Positions 33,228-46,100 of a DNA stretch of 64,000 nucleotides are shown one piece after another. The stretch is from Hydractinia symbiolongicarpus (Eukaryota > Cnidaria > Hydrozoa > Anthoathecata > Hydractiniidae), in the NCBI RefSeq assembly GCF_029227915.1, contig NC_079884.1, forward strand, positions 16,308,001 to 16,372,000. The letters are read 5' to 3'. The notes under the pieces were generated by a model that ran no database searches, had not been told where the DNA came from, and was given only the letters and a program-made list of their open reading frames with translations. Both the position numbers and the translations under genes were made by a program. Within the stretch, counting starts at the first letter, position 1. Every line of letters begins with the position of its first letter.

Positions 33228-36088
33228 TAGTAGTTTTTTGACTTTTGTGAAATTTTGTGGAAATTCTGATGTGAATTCTTTAATACCATATAGTAAAGAC
33301 TTATTTGAAATAAACTTTTAAAAGCATCGTAGGTAACCTTTAAAGGGAACCTGAGGTATACTAGAAATTAAAAAAAAGGTTGCGAAGCATTTCGCAAGTT
33401 GCAAGCAAAATTAAACTATCCAATACTTTGTCCCTAGCGCTTCTTGTTTAATTGGCGCTAACATCTTCCGAAATACATCAAAATTGAATATCATATAGAA
33501 GAACCCTGGGGACGAGGTAGGAACATGAACGCTCTGCGGAACAATTCGTTGCTCAAAAACAGTTTTTTTGCGAATAGACTGCGCGAGTATTTGATGTGCG
33601 TGGGATATTCTTTTCAAAATGTGCGAGAAAATTAGATTACGTGAAACTAACAAAAACGAATAACGCGTGTTAAAATTTTGTACCGCCTTTTCCCACAGAA
33701 TGGTAAAAGTAAAGAGCGCAATACAAAATTACACTTTTAGCAGTATTCCGAAAGATATGTGATACATCGAGTTGTACTACCCGCAGAAGTTGGTCCTAAC
33801 GTTAACGATTTCGTAAATGACCTCACAACAAAACAGTATTTTTTTCACGTAAAAATACCGGCAGTAGAAGCCACAGAATCTGCTGGAACGAATTTCGAAA
33901 ACTCACGGGAAACAATTAAAACAAAAACAAACAAATCAAAACAGTTTTTTAACTTTATCAAGATTTATTAAATAGCTTCAAATTTGGGCAGAAAAACAAT
34001 AACGGATTCGCCTTCTTTTCACCACACGCATTAGAAGATTACATCACTCACTCCCATTGTACACAATCTAAAAGAAAAAGAAAACATTTTCATATAGTGA
34101 AGCTTCCAGTGCCTTTAAGGGATGGCCAAGTCAATGGAATTGAAAGCACTGTTTTTCATCTTATAAATAATTAAGGCTAATTCGGAAAAGTATAAAAGAA
34201 AAAAACTAAACAATTTGGCAACTTTACTAATTTTATACGCAAAGTTCCAACCATACCAACAGTTTCCAAATCTGACAAAATAATTTTAGAAGTGTTTATT
34301 TTTTCAGAATTTGATTGATGCAAGGCCAAGGGAAATTAAATAAGTTTATTGTCCTAGACCCATTTAAAAACATATGCTTCTCATCATTCGGTTTTTTTTC
34401 AACCAACATTAATGTAATCACCCAGAGGAAATTATAATGTCTCTTGTGTGTGTTTTAGAAGCTGAGTACACAAATACAAAAATATTACAAGTGCTGAACT
34501 TTGGCAATCATATTTTGCAATCAGACCCTTTTAAAAACTATGCTGAACCATGAGAAAAGCACCTTGGATAAGATTCTTTGTTGGGCGAATAAAATGACTG
34601 ACAAATGGTTTATCGTGAATGAAATAGTAATTTTTACACAAATAATTTAAAAAATAATGAACTTTGTTATGTGGGTTGTTCTCAAACACACGTGGGCGGT
34701 GGACAAAAAACTGTGATGTAATTTCTCTTAGTCTATTATTCCTGAGAATATTCTAAAATAAGAGGGTGTCAATAAGCTGCAAACAGCCACATATATAAGG
34801 GCGAGTTCGGGCAACTTTTCCAATTAAATTAGTGATTGTCTTCCAAAACCGCCCGCACTTTCCCGAACTTGCCTGGAGCATTTTCAAAATTCAATTCCTT
34901 GTAACATACCTTGTGGACGATAGTTGGAAAAAGATGCTTTAAGAGAAAGAAGTTAATAAAAATTAAAAGTTATTTATCAAGTAAATTTTATCAAAAACCA
35001 TCAAAAACAGTTCTTTTAAGAACTTTACTACCACATAGTTTACTTTATGGTCTATGCAGGTTTTTTCGGGTGAATACTTCAATTTTTTTGCAAAACGCTA
35101 AACTTGCCCAAAAACGCCTGCACGTTATACGGCGTATGCAGCTTATCAGCACCCTTGTTCTAAAATTACAAGCAGTTTCGAAGATGCCCACGCCGTTTAG
35201 AGGATGTGGTGCGGCTTGGGCATCCTTGAAGTTCTGTTTAATGACAGTTTTAATGTTTTAATGTCGTTTTAAACCTTGTTCTCAGGGAGGGTGTACGGAA
35301 AACTAATTCCTATTGACAATTACATTGCTGTTGGTTTGATAGCAAAAGTGGATATTTTTTTAATTACTGAAACAGGTTACTTATATAATAAATAAAAAAT
35401 GATAAAAAACGGTTGGTCAGCTCACTCTAGCGCCCAGAGCTATTTGTTTTGTCTGCGCCCTAGCTACAGGTTTTCCTATAACTGGCTATCAGTTAGGTAG
35501 TAATACAGCTTCTCCATATGTATTCTACAAATTACTTTCAATTCTTTTATACAAAACTGAGCTCTAGCTAGCTACCTTTCGTGTGATTAAGCCTTACCTT
35601 GATTTGGATAAAACCAATTAAAATTGATAATATTGTATTCTTACATCCTCTTAGAAACAATAAAATAAAACACAGCTCGGCGCGTTTTAATTGTACAAAT
35701 TACTTCAATTTTTCTTTAGGAAAGGGTACCTTACACAGGAGCTTTCCAATCCAACTAAAATCTCCAGAAAAAGCACAGCAACAAAAAAGCTTAAAATACA
35801 CAAGTAAAGTCGATTAGAAACAGGACTAGCAATAAATTTTTTCAAAAGAAGAAAACCGTTTTAATACTATTATGTTTCATTAAAATACAACTATAATAGT
35901 ATTAGAAGCAAAATTGCAAAGTAATTAATTAATTATTTATACCATAATTAGCTATAATACAAAGAAATAAGGCATATTTTGGGTCTGTAAAATATACGTG
36001 TCTAAAATGCCGACTACCGTTTCTTGTTCACGGCATATTCCTCTTTGTGTGTTCAAGTTCGGCGGACGTATAATCCGGACCAAAAGAC
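33228..36088. other. Non-coding stretch
   Basis: No gene supported. A fragment of the 'AACCTCGTCCCCAGG' repeat lies at about 33505. Short frames (for example 34911-35261) have no recognisable domain or splice context. Confidence 0.4.
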
Positions 36089-36128
36089 GGGGGGGGGGGG
36101 GGTCAAAATCCGGGGGTGGGGGGGTACG
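36087..36128 (+). repeat. G-rich tract with G-quadruplex potential
   Basis: Two long G-runs (ACGGGG...GGTC and CCGGGGGTGGGGGGGTAC) lie about 10 bases apart in otherwise AT-rich sequence. Confidence 0.7.
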
Positions 36129-36866
36129 AGCCGTACTTATTGCATTTTTTACTAAACTTATACTTTAACCCCTCGGTCCAAACTTATTTGTTTTATTAGA
36201 AAAAAAAATACCCTAGCTTTATGTGCAAAAATATCAGTCCTATTTCTTTACGCTGATTTTATATGATTTTTTTTCTATCGAAATTTTGAGAATCTCAATA
36301 ATTTTCTTGGTATACCTCGCGTGTAGCAAACGTGCTCCACAATTTCGCTTCGCTCGCAAAGCTCAATTGCTTCGCAAAAATGATCTTGGACTTATTATAG
36401 AGCTGAAAAAGTTGGTTAACAATTTTTTTAAAAGCTCTTTTCGTTTTCAAGATATTCAGTTTTAATGAATTTCAGATTTAATTATGCTGCATAAATTATG
36501 ATGTCATATTTAAGTAAGAGCAAATTTTGATTTTCCATACAACAGGCAGCTTTCTTTTCTCATACAGTTCCATGTTTTTTCTGCATCCTTACGTTTTTCA
36601 GTATTTAAAATCTTATGATTATGGCTGTTGATAACAGATTTCATATTTTTTGTACAACTGTAGCTCATTTTACCCATACTTTTATTGAAGAGTTTGTGGT
36701 ATTTGTGATTCGTGGCAACTGCTTATACTAATTAATTTTAGCAAATAAGCTTTCTCAGTTTCTTCTTTTGTTCCAATTGCCAGACATACTGATGATGCAT
36801 AATAACAAAGTATCATTGAACATATCAACAATGCTTTAAATGAGCAAGTATAGACACCCTTGGTAA

Positions 36867-37943
36867 GGGGTCGTCTACAAATTTCGTATGATATTTTATA
36901 CGAATATATACAAATTTAATTGCTTTTAATTCGTATAAAAATCGTATACAATTCGTATAGTGTTAAATAGTTATACGATTTTTAAAAAATCTAATACGAA
37001 TTTTATACGATTTTCATACGAATTGTCATACGAATTATATTCTCTTTCATACGAATTGTCATTCGAATTATATTCTCTTTTATACGAATTTTCATACGAA
37101 TTATATTTCGTTTTTAAACTTTTAAAATGCAAACTAAGCAAACATTTCTATCACCGTTTTTCGTTTTTCAACTTTTAAAATGCGATCTAAAAAAACATTT
37201 CTATCACCGTTTTTCGTTTTTAAACATTTAAAATGCGATCTAAAAAAACATTTCTATGCCGTTTTTCGTTTTAAAACTTTTAAAATGCGATTTAAAAAAA
37301 ACATTTCATTCGCCGTTTTTCGTTTTTAAACTTTTAAAATGCGATCTAAAAAAACATATCTATCGCCGTTTTTCGTTTTTCAACTTTTAACATGCAATCT
37401 AAAAAACATTTCTATCGCCGTTTTTCGTTTTTAAACTTTTAAAATGCAATCTAAAAAACATTTCTATCGCTGTTTTCTGTTTTTAAACTTTTAAAATGCA
37501 ATCTAAAAAAACATTTCTATCGCCGTTTTTCGTTTTAAAACTTTTAAAATGCGATCTAAAAAAATATTTTAATTTGAAACTCATATACGAATTTAATACA
37601 TTGTCAAACGATTTTCTTTTTTTAAAACCATACGCATCTAATTAAAATCTCATACGAATTTTTTGTTAAACTCGTATGAATTTAACTCATACGAATTTAA
37701 TTTAAAACTTATACGAATTTAATTTAAAACTCATACGAATTTTTTTAAACTCATACGAATTTAATTGAAAACTCATACGAATTTAATTTAAAACTCATAC
37801 GAATTTAATTAAAAACTCATACGAATTTTATACGAATTTAGAAAAATTTCATACGAATTTAATTACTGTATGGCAAAAGAAAATTCGTATAGCATATACG
37901 AATTTTTTTGATACAAATTGCTACAAATTTTGTAGATGACCCC
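36867..37943. mobile_element. Harbinger-like MITE, 1077 bp, filled with short repeats and a minisatellite
   Basis: Ends are GGGGTCGTCTACAAATTT and, inverted, ATTTTGTAGATGACCCC, flanked by TAA on both sides (36864-36866 and 37944-37946). A TWA 3-bp duplication with G-rich TIRs fits PIF/Harbinger. The flanks are packed with ATACGAATT motifs in both orientations. The centre (about 37104-37565) is some eight copies of a 55-60 bp minisatellite (CGTTTTTAAACTTTTAAAAT, GCGATCTAAAAAAACATTTC, TATCGCCGTTTTT). There is no protein frame. Confidence 0.8.
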
Positions 37944-38376
37944 TAATTATATAGGCTATATTTATATAGGCTTAATTAGGCCATACTGGCCAAGGCAACA
38001 TGTAGGCTAAATAGGTAAAGAGCCTAATTAGAGGACAAATTTTAGTGGTTTCTCTTATACTCTTAAAAAAACCTCAGGATTCCTGCTAGTTTGGTGGTAC
38101 TGGCACAAGCAAATAATACAGCGAGGGAAAATAAACCAAGTCATATAAGAATGTGGATGAGAGGACACTTTGGTGAACAATTTTAGGCTGACTTGTTTTT
38201 ATCTCCTGGTTTGAATTATTTTTTATATGGCAGTATACATATAGTGATTTGTCAACCCCTGTTATGTCTTGTTTGTCTGTTATAACATTAACATGGTATG
38301 TTTGTTGATTTTATTGTATTTTAGCTGCAAAAAAGGGGCAGATATGTAAGTGTACATAAATCCTATAGACAAGAAA

Positions 38377-41300
38377 ATGACATCTGTTTGGAAGCGTATA
38401 CAAAGAGTTGGAAAGAAAGCTGCTAAATTTGAATTCATAGCGCAACTCCAATCACTTACTATTGAATGTAAAAAAGATAAGAAATGGTATGGTGTATTGC
38501 TTTTTTACATGCTGCTTAGAATAACTTCAATTTGGGTGGAAAGAAAATAGGGTAACCCTCATGCATAAATCAGAGCACAAAGTTAAAGATAGACAAATTT
38601 AACATGTAGAAATTCATCGATGAAATGTTACATGGTGTGTTGTGAAATGACATAAATCTTATAATATTTTAGTTCTTGATTTGTTCTTAATTATAAGCAT
38701 GCAAAGATTTATATTACCATTCAGAATGTTTGTGTAGGTGGAAAAGCATGTTTAAGCATTTTTGACAACTTTGACACCTTAGTATATTTTTACTGGGTGT
38801 GAACTTACTCACTTGAGGCCCAGTGTTTGTATCATGATTTTTTCCCATCAAAATGCTTAAAGTGGGTTTGTTGGGAGAAAAATATTTTTCCAAATTTATA
38901 TGCATTTGCATTTAGAATAGTTATATTAAAAAGCTCAGAATTTTCTTTATAAGAATATGATAAAAAAAAAAAAAAAATTCCAAAAAATCCTTAAAGGTAT
39001 ATAGTGTCTGCTAAAAACTGAAAGTTATTTTACATAAAGAATATATAAACGTTATTATTAACGAATTTCTGGTTAAAAATTCAAAGTACCAGTGCAATGT
39101 TGTTTTTCAAACTTTCAGAGCTTCCTTTCTCATGCGGCTACTTTCATTTTCCATTTTGTAAACACTATGCACCTAAAAACAAGGCTTATCCAAATACATT
39201 TCCGTTTACATCAGTGGCCAGGTTTAAAATCAAGACCGAAAAATACAGAGACAGTGTCATCATCATCATCATCATTCTCATGTTAACGTCCGTTTTCCAT
39301 GCTAGCATGGGTTGGATGGGGTATATTAATGACCCTTTTCCAATCTGATCTAGACTGTGTTAGATCTAAACTCAACTTCCTCTGTATCAAGTCTGTCCTT
39401 ATAACCTCCTGCCAAGTCTTCCTCGGTCTGCCTAAGCTCAACTCCAATATATCCAGCTGCTTTTACCATCTCTGCAACAATACCTGATACTCCTACAGCC
39501 TTGCCAATCTTCAATTTCCTAATAGCCTCCACTACCCATTCTGTCTTGATCTGCATAGTTGGCCCTTCTACAACATCATCATCAGACAAATTATCCTCAT
39601 CCCAATCAAACTCAGTGTTAAGCAACCTCTGATAATAATTCTTCCAAGCTACCCTTTTCTTCTCCTCTGTGCTACCCAAAACACCTTCATCATTACTTAT
39701 ATACTTCTCACCTACAACATCTTGATTAGTCTTCTTCATCTGCTTTGCTATCTTAAATATCTCATTGCACTTCCCTTCCTAACACATCTGCAAATCTGTT
39801 TCTCTCTGCTTCTGATTTTGCCTTATACACTGCTGTACGAGCACGACGCTTAGCTTCTAAGTAAAATATTTTTACTACCACCTGACTTTCACTCTTTCCA
39901 AAGTTTCCTCTTTTCCTTTATACACTGGTCAACCTTATTATTCCACCACCAGGTCTGTCTATGTCTAGCTGGTCTTTTCGTCCACCCACAGGTATCATCA
40001 GAAGGCACTAAATTGTCTTGCTACAATCTCTTCCTTCAGCTTCCAGACTTTACGACGGGCCTGTACTTTTCCTTGTCTTCCTTAACACTGTTCAAGATAA
40101 TATCACAAACCAGCAATTTATGCTGGGAAACACACTTTCCCCGATATAACTTTCCCGTCCTTCACCACTTTCTTGTCTGACTTTCTAACCAAAAAGTAAT
40201 CTATCTGTGTCTTACAACCACCTGACTCATATGTTATCAGCCTACTCTGTCTCTTACTGAATGATGTGTTGCAAACCACCATGTCCGTTGCCATTCCAAA
40301 CTCAAGCAATCTCTCCCCTTCCTTATTTCTGCTCCCAAATCCATAGCCTCCATGCACACCTCTATAACCTTCAGATGACTTCCCAGCATGACCATTAAAG
40401 TCGCTGCCCACCATGACAAGTTCAGTGTCTCCAAACTTTGATGTGACTGCTATTAACTCATCATAAAACTTATCTTTATCTTCCTCACTGAGTCCACACT
40501 GTGGAGCATAAACTGACAGAAAAGTGACAATCCTATTACCTATCAAAAACTTTATCACTATAATACGACTATTAACACGCATAACATCTATTACTTTTTC
40601 TACCCACTTCTCCGCAACGAATATGCCAACTCCTCCATATCCATCACTATTACCAATCCAAAAAAGCTTATACCTTGCCCTCCTACCTTCCACAAATCTC
40701 ACTGAAGCTCCTCTCCACCTAACTTCCTGAACACAACACATATCAACAGATCTACATTCTAACATTTCAACTACTTCACCTGCTCTACCTCTCAGAGTAC
40801 CAACATTTACACTAGCCATCCTCAACCTAGTGTTATCTACCTTGTGATGTGATACCTGGGTAACTGTCTGACGATGCTCACATCTGACATCTGTCCTACC
40901 GTGCGCGACACCTTCACTCCTTAGAGTTCCAGCCCCGTTTACGCAGTTTGTCTGATCAACTATTCTTACGGCCATTAATAAAGAGTTTTGGCATTGTTTT
41001 ACAGCTGGATGCCCTTCCTAGCGCCAACCGTTCACAGACCGGACTGGGTGTTTTTTAAAGTGACACCATCACCATGTGGCATTTCATGGGACTTCCACAA
41101 TCGCCCCTTTAAACTAAGGTATGGTGGAGGACGTTCAACTCCTCTCTTGTCTCTTAAGGAGACCCTTCACCTGTAAATAATCTAAGAAATGCCCAGTGTC
41201 TATTAAACCCTGTATTCATAAATAATAATAATCTAGCATGGAGGATTGCTGTAATTTTTATTGAATCTGCAGGTAAAAGTAGGGTAAATATGGTAACTTT

Positions 41301-44300
41301 ACAGTAACTACAAATAATATTCATATGGGCACAATTACATCTAAACCCAATTATAGAGTTGTTAAAATGCCACATTTTTACCTAGATTTCTTATACATTT
41401 GAAGCGAAAGTCAAAACAGGGATAAATTACAACCTTGTTCTAAGCGCTTGCTGGGAACGACATTGTCCGATTTATTCACCCATGTCCTTGGTATTAAGAG
41501 AACAAATAAGGGTAGTGTAGCGGCGTAGCTTAAAAAAAGTTAAGCTTAATAGGCTAAGGCGTTTAACGAAAAAACCTAGAAATTGAAAGCAACAATTTCA
41601 TAGTGATACTATGGTGTATAAAAACAAGAGTGCCCCTGATCACAAAATATGTCCTTGTACTTTTTCCTGTTCAAGTGGGCTCATCACTTTCATGACAGTA
41701 AACATGATATTGACACAAATTGCAATAACAAGAAGATGTGATTTTGATAAAGACAGTAAAAAATTGCAATGTTATCACAGAAAATCTTCTCATAATAAAG
41801 AGTTGAGACAAATGAAACAAAATCATAATTGTAATGTTTTAATTATTAAATAGTTCGACCTTAATTTTTAATTATTTAGTTTTTTATCTTATTTCGCTAG
41901 AAAAACACAAGAGGGGGGGGGGGAGGCTGTCGTCATGTTTAGTCCTTAGAATCAACCAATCACTGACGTCAAACACAATTACGCATAATAAAATTTTTAC
42001 CAGGTCTTTTTCCATACACGTTTTTCAGAAAGAATTTTTTATATAAGTTTCCAGATATTATTGAAAAAAAAGATATGAGATTTCTTTATTTGTGTATTAA
42101 TATTAGTTTAATATAAACGTTTTTGTTTTGTAGCAGACACAACTTTTAAAGTCATAAAATGCAAATACTTGAAGCCAAAAAAGCTTTTCAAATAATTTGT
42201 AAATACTTGTTAAACAATTTTTAAAACTGGTACTTCATTAAGGAGAACTAACAAAAAAACTACATATATTATACAAAAATGCATGAAGAATAAGCGATGT
42301 GAGCAGATACAACAGATTTCAATGTTGCAGAACAAATGCTTTCAAAAGTCATTGTAAAATAAAATGTAATATGATGATATCTCTTTCACAAAATTCAATT
42401 ATGCTGTACACTTTCTTGTATGTTTATTCTCAAAAGGACATACTGTTTTGAACTTATTTCGTGGTTGACATTGTAAAATTTTTTTTTGATGTCAAAATGT
42501 TTCTTGGCCTATAAGTTAAAAAAGTTTAAAGTCTCTTAAAAAAATGAGCCTGGATTCAAAAGGGTTAAGATTTTTACCTTTAAAGTTTTCAGTCTGATCT
42601 CATGACATCATTATTGATTATGTGGTAAGTATAATTTTACACTTGAAATCTTAAATAAACTTTAAAACGAAGAAATTTTTTAAAAAAATCAAAGGATTTG
42701 GTAAACAACTTTTTATGCAGGAATCCCTTTAATAAAACAATTTTACCATGCAATTTCATTGAATAATATATTTTGAGTTTTTGTAACTCATCATCAGATT
42801 CATTCTATATAATAACAAATAAATAACAGTTTAAAAGCAGTTTTATTAAGAAATTATGCGCAGCTTAAAAACAAATACTAACGAATGGTATAACGGTATA
42901 TAATGGTACAATATCTTAAATCAGATTTTAAACAATAATATTGCCAACATCCCTGAAGACGTCGTTCATTATTATATTTTAATAACTAATGTATGACTTT
43001 TATATTCGTCCTTTGTGTTCAAAGTAGGTTTAATTTGACGAATATATAACGCTTCCAACACCATTAAATGATGGGACGATCTGCTTGATAAAACAAGTAT
43101 CATAACCTCATCCATTGTGAGTGAGATGTTGCATGATTTGAAGTGACTACTAACGGGACTTGTTGACCTTGTATGCTCTTTTACGCGGGTTAGTAATGCC
43201 AGGTTGTTTGCCCGACATAGCACGATTTACACCGTGGACATACAATTTGGTAAACTATATCACTTTTAAGAGCCTTTTCGATTGTTGGCTTTAATGGTGG
43301 TGATATTGTTTTACCTTTTCTTAGCGTGAAGACAACTTTACAAGGAGCTTCTATTCTTTTGAGTTACTGTTCGAACTTATCTGATATGTGTCCTCTGTAC
43401 TGGATGAACATCATTTTATACGGTACCTGAATGGTACCTAAACGGTATACGGTACCTGAAATGAATCTGGTGATAAGGTATAAAAACTCGAAATTTATTA
43501 TTCAATTAAATTGCGTTATTGGTCATTAAAATTTGTGTCAATAAAAGTCATTATGCCACAATGTTTTTACCTTTCAAAATTTTGCCATGATTGAAGAACT
43601 TTAAATAGACTACAAACCCAGGAGGTTCCAAAAGTTTTGATAATCTCCTCTTCAAATTATCAGCGCATCATTTTTATTTTATGTGATATGTACACATACT
43701 GATATAATTAACAGTTTCAGTTATTTCATTTGTTTTTTTACTATCTGCTTTCTTGATCTGTGTGATATTGCGATCACAAAAATTAGTAAAAAATTAATAA
43801 CCTTGAAAATTAATTAGTACTGCGTTCAGTGGTCATGAAATTGGTTATAAATATTATGAAAATATCATGGAATTTATTTTAGATTTTTTGTGGCTTATAT
43901 AACTATTTTTGTAATCTTGACTTGACAGTCTCACTAAACTAAATAGCAGGAGTCCTTTAGACTTGTCAGAACTTGGTTAATGTAAGTCTTGTAATGGGAC
44001 AAGAAATTTTCCCTGCTTACAAACACTCCTACATATTCAAGGTTTCATTTAATGGAATACTTTTGTGCTTCATTTGAGATGACTGGTGCACATTAGTTGT
44101 TGTGGAAAACACATTTCTTGCGTAACAATTCTTTTTTTCTTGTTTTAAAATATGATTTGCCATTTTATTCATGTTTAGGGTTCCTACAAAACTAGTTGTA
44201 CTATGGCAGCGTGGGGCCAATAGAAGAAAGTATTCAAAATCCTTTAACTTTCAACCTGGTATTGCAAAACCGTACCGAGGTGTTATGGTATGGGCTGAAC

Positions 44301-46100
44301 CTGAAGAATTAGAAATGATATGTACACTTTACAAGGTAAGGAAAACCTTACCTAATAAAATTTCACTCATTTGCACTATATTTTCAAATGGAATATTCAA
44401 AATCACTGACCAATTGGTGATGGCATGTGTTTAGAAAGAGATTGAAAATAATTTCATGTATCTCGCAATTTCAGATATTTAAAGTAGTGACATGATAATT
44501 ATATGCTCATACTTTTTTAATCATTTATAATTTGAAAATCTAGATTTTGGCTGATTTTTTTAGGATGATAAACCAGAAGCTCCTTTTGAACCCAAGGACT
44601 GGACATTTATCATTCTTGATGTAAGGGTTTGCGTTAAAATTCATTATAGTTTAAATTATTATTATTATATACCTACTCTTATTATTTTGCAGATCCTACA
44701 AACATTCTGTGTCTATCTGTCTGTCTTTTTGCCTGTCTGTCCGTCTGTGTTTTTTTGTGTATCATATTGGTGCACTTCCCTAAAGTAGAGAAACTCCATC
44801 TGCTTTAGAACCTCTAAATATGATAACGTCAATTACCACATTGGCAAACAACGTTATCCAAATATAATGCGAAGGAAATAAAAATTTCTAAAAAAATTGT
44901 GTATGAATAGGTGGTTGTAATGTTTAAAATAAATTACATAATTTTATTTTACTTTTTCATCTGCTTGAGTGGGTTTTAAAACAATGTTTATAGCTAGTTA
45001 AAAATTACACTGGTAACAAACTTGTTTTTTATATGTATTTTTATACTTGTTTTTTGTGAATAGATTACATAAAAAAAAATAAGATTTAATTAATTAGAAA
45101 CTTTTAGAAATGAAAATGCTCGGAAATTTTAAATTGCCTTTATTGAACTATGGTACTGGGATTAAGCCACTATAGGCTATTGTGAGATGTCTATATCTGT
45201 TTCATTCTTGCTCATGTTCCACCTTCTTGTTTCAGGAATCTTCAGGTAGAAGGAAACCTTTAGCACAAGCTTCGATTGACATGGCAAAATACTTCAGCAT
45301 TGAACCTTCATGTAAACAAATGACAATTAAAATGAAAGCTGCCAATAACAAAGTGAAAACTGCTCAAATAGACATTGCACTCTCATGCGTGTTTCTTCGT
45401 GAAGGAAAAGCAACGTAATTATTAATTTTTTAGTCTTTTTTATGTTATTCATATTGCATGAATAAACAAAAAACTCTTATTGAGTTAGATGCTATAAGAA
45501 TTGTTTTTTCAGAGCAAAATGTTTAGGTTGTAAAGATAGCAAAATAAAAGCCATAAAACACTTAAATTGAAAAGTATCTAGGAAGTTAGGGATAGTTGCT
45601 TCTTATCCTTCTGTATTTTTATATTTGTATAATTTCAGACTGTTATTTTTAAATATATATACCATATACATAAACTTTTCAACCATGTATGGAATATGTC
45701 ATTGTATTTATTAAATTAATGCATTAACCTCGTGATTTGATAAAAATGACAAAACTTTTGTTTAACTCAATAAATAGGTATTATTAAATAATCATTAGTA
45801 AAATAAGTTGGCAGTACAGTACATGCTTTATATATTTTTGTGGTAACTTAGAAGAAAATATTATACTGTTTATTATATATTGTTGTTGGCTTAAGTAAGC
45901 TTTTGGGAAAATTTGTTTTGGACACATGCAGGAAGAATGTAATTAAAATTTGATTTGTGTTTTTTTTTTTAGTGATGAGGATATGTTAAGTGTGGCTAGT
46001 ATGATGAGCCTGAATGATATCGAAAATTTTGATTTTGATGAAGATAACCGTGCAAGCAATAAAAAAGGCAGTCGTTTGTCAGGCTCGTTTCCAGACACAA
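38377..46100 (+). CDS. EHBP1: EHBP1 exons 1-5: N-terminal C2-like (NT-C2) domain
   Basis: These five exons encode about 210 residues. Markers are [60 protein letters not shown] and [18 protein letters not shown], all aligned in order with vertebrate EHBP1. The domain binds membrane phospholipids in EHBP1-type proteins. Splice phases are 2, 0, 0, 2 and 1. The Trp codon at the end of exon 1 is completed across the first intron. Confidence 0.93.
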
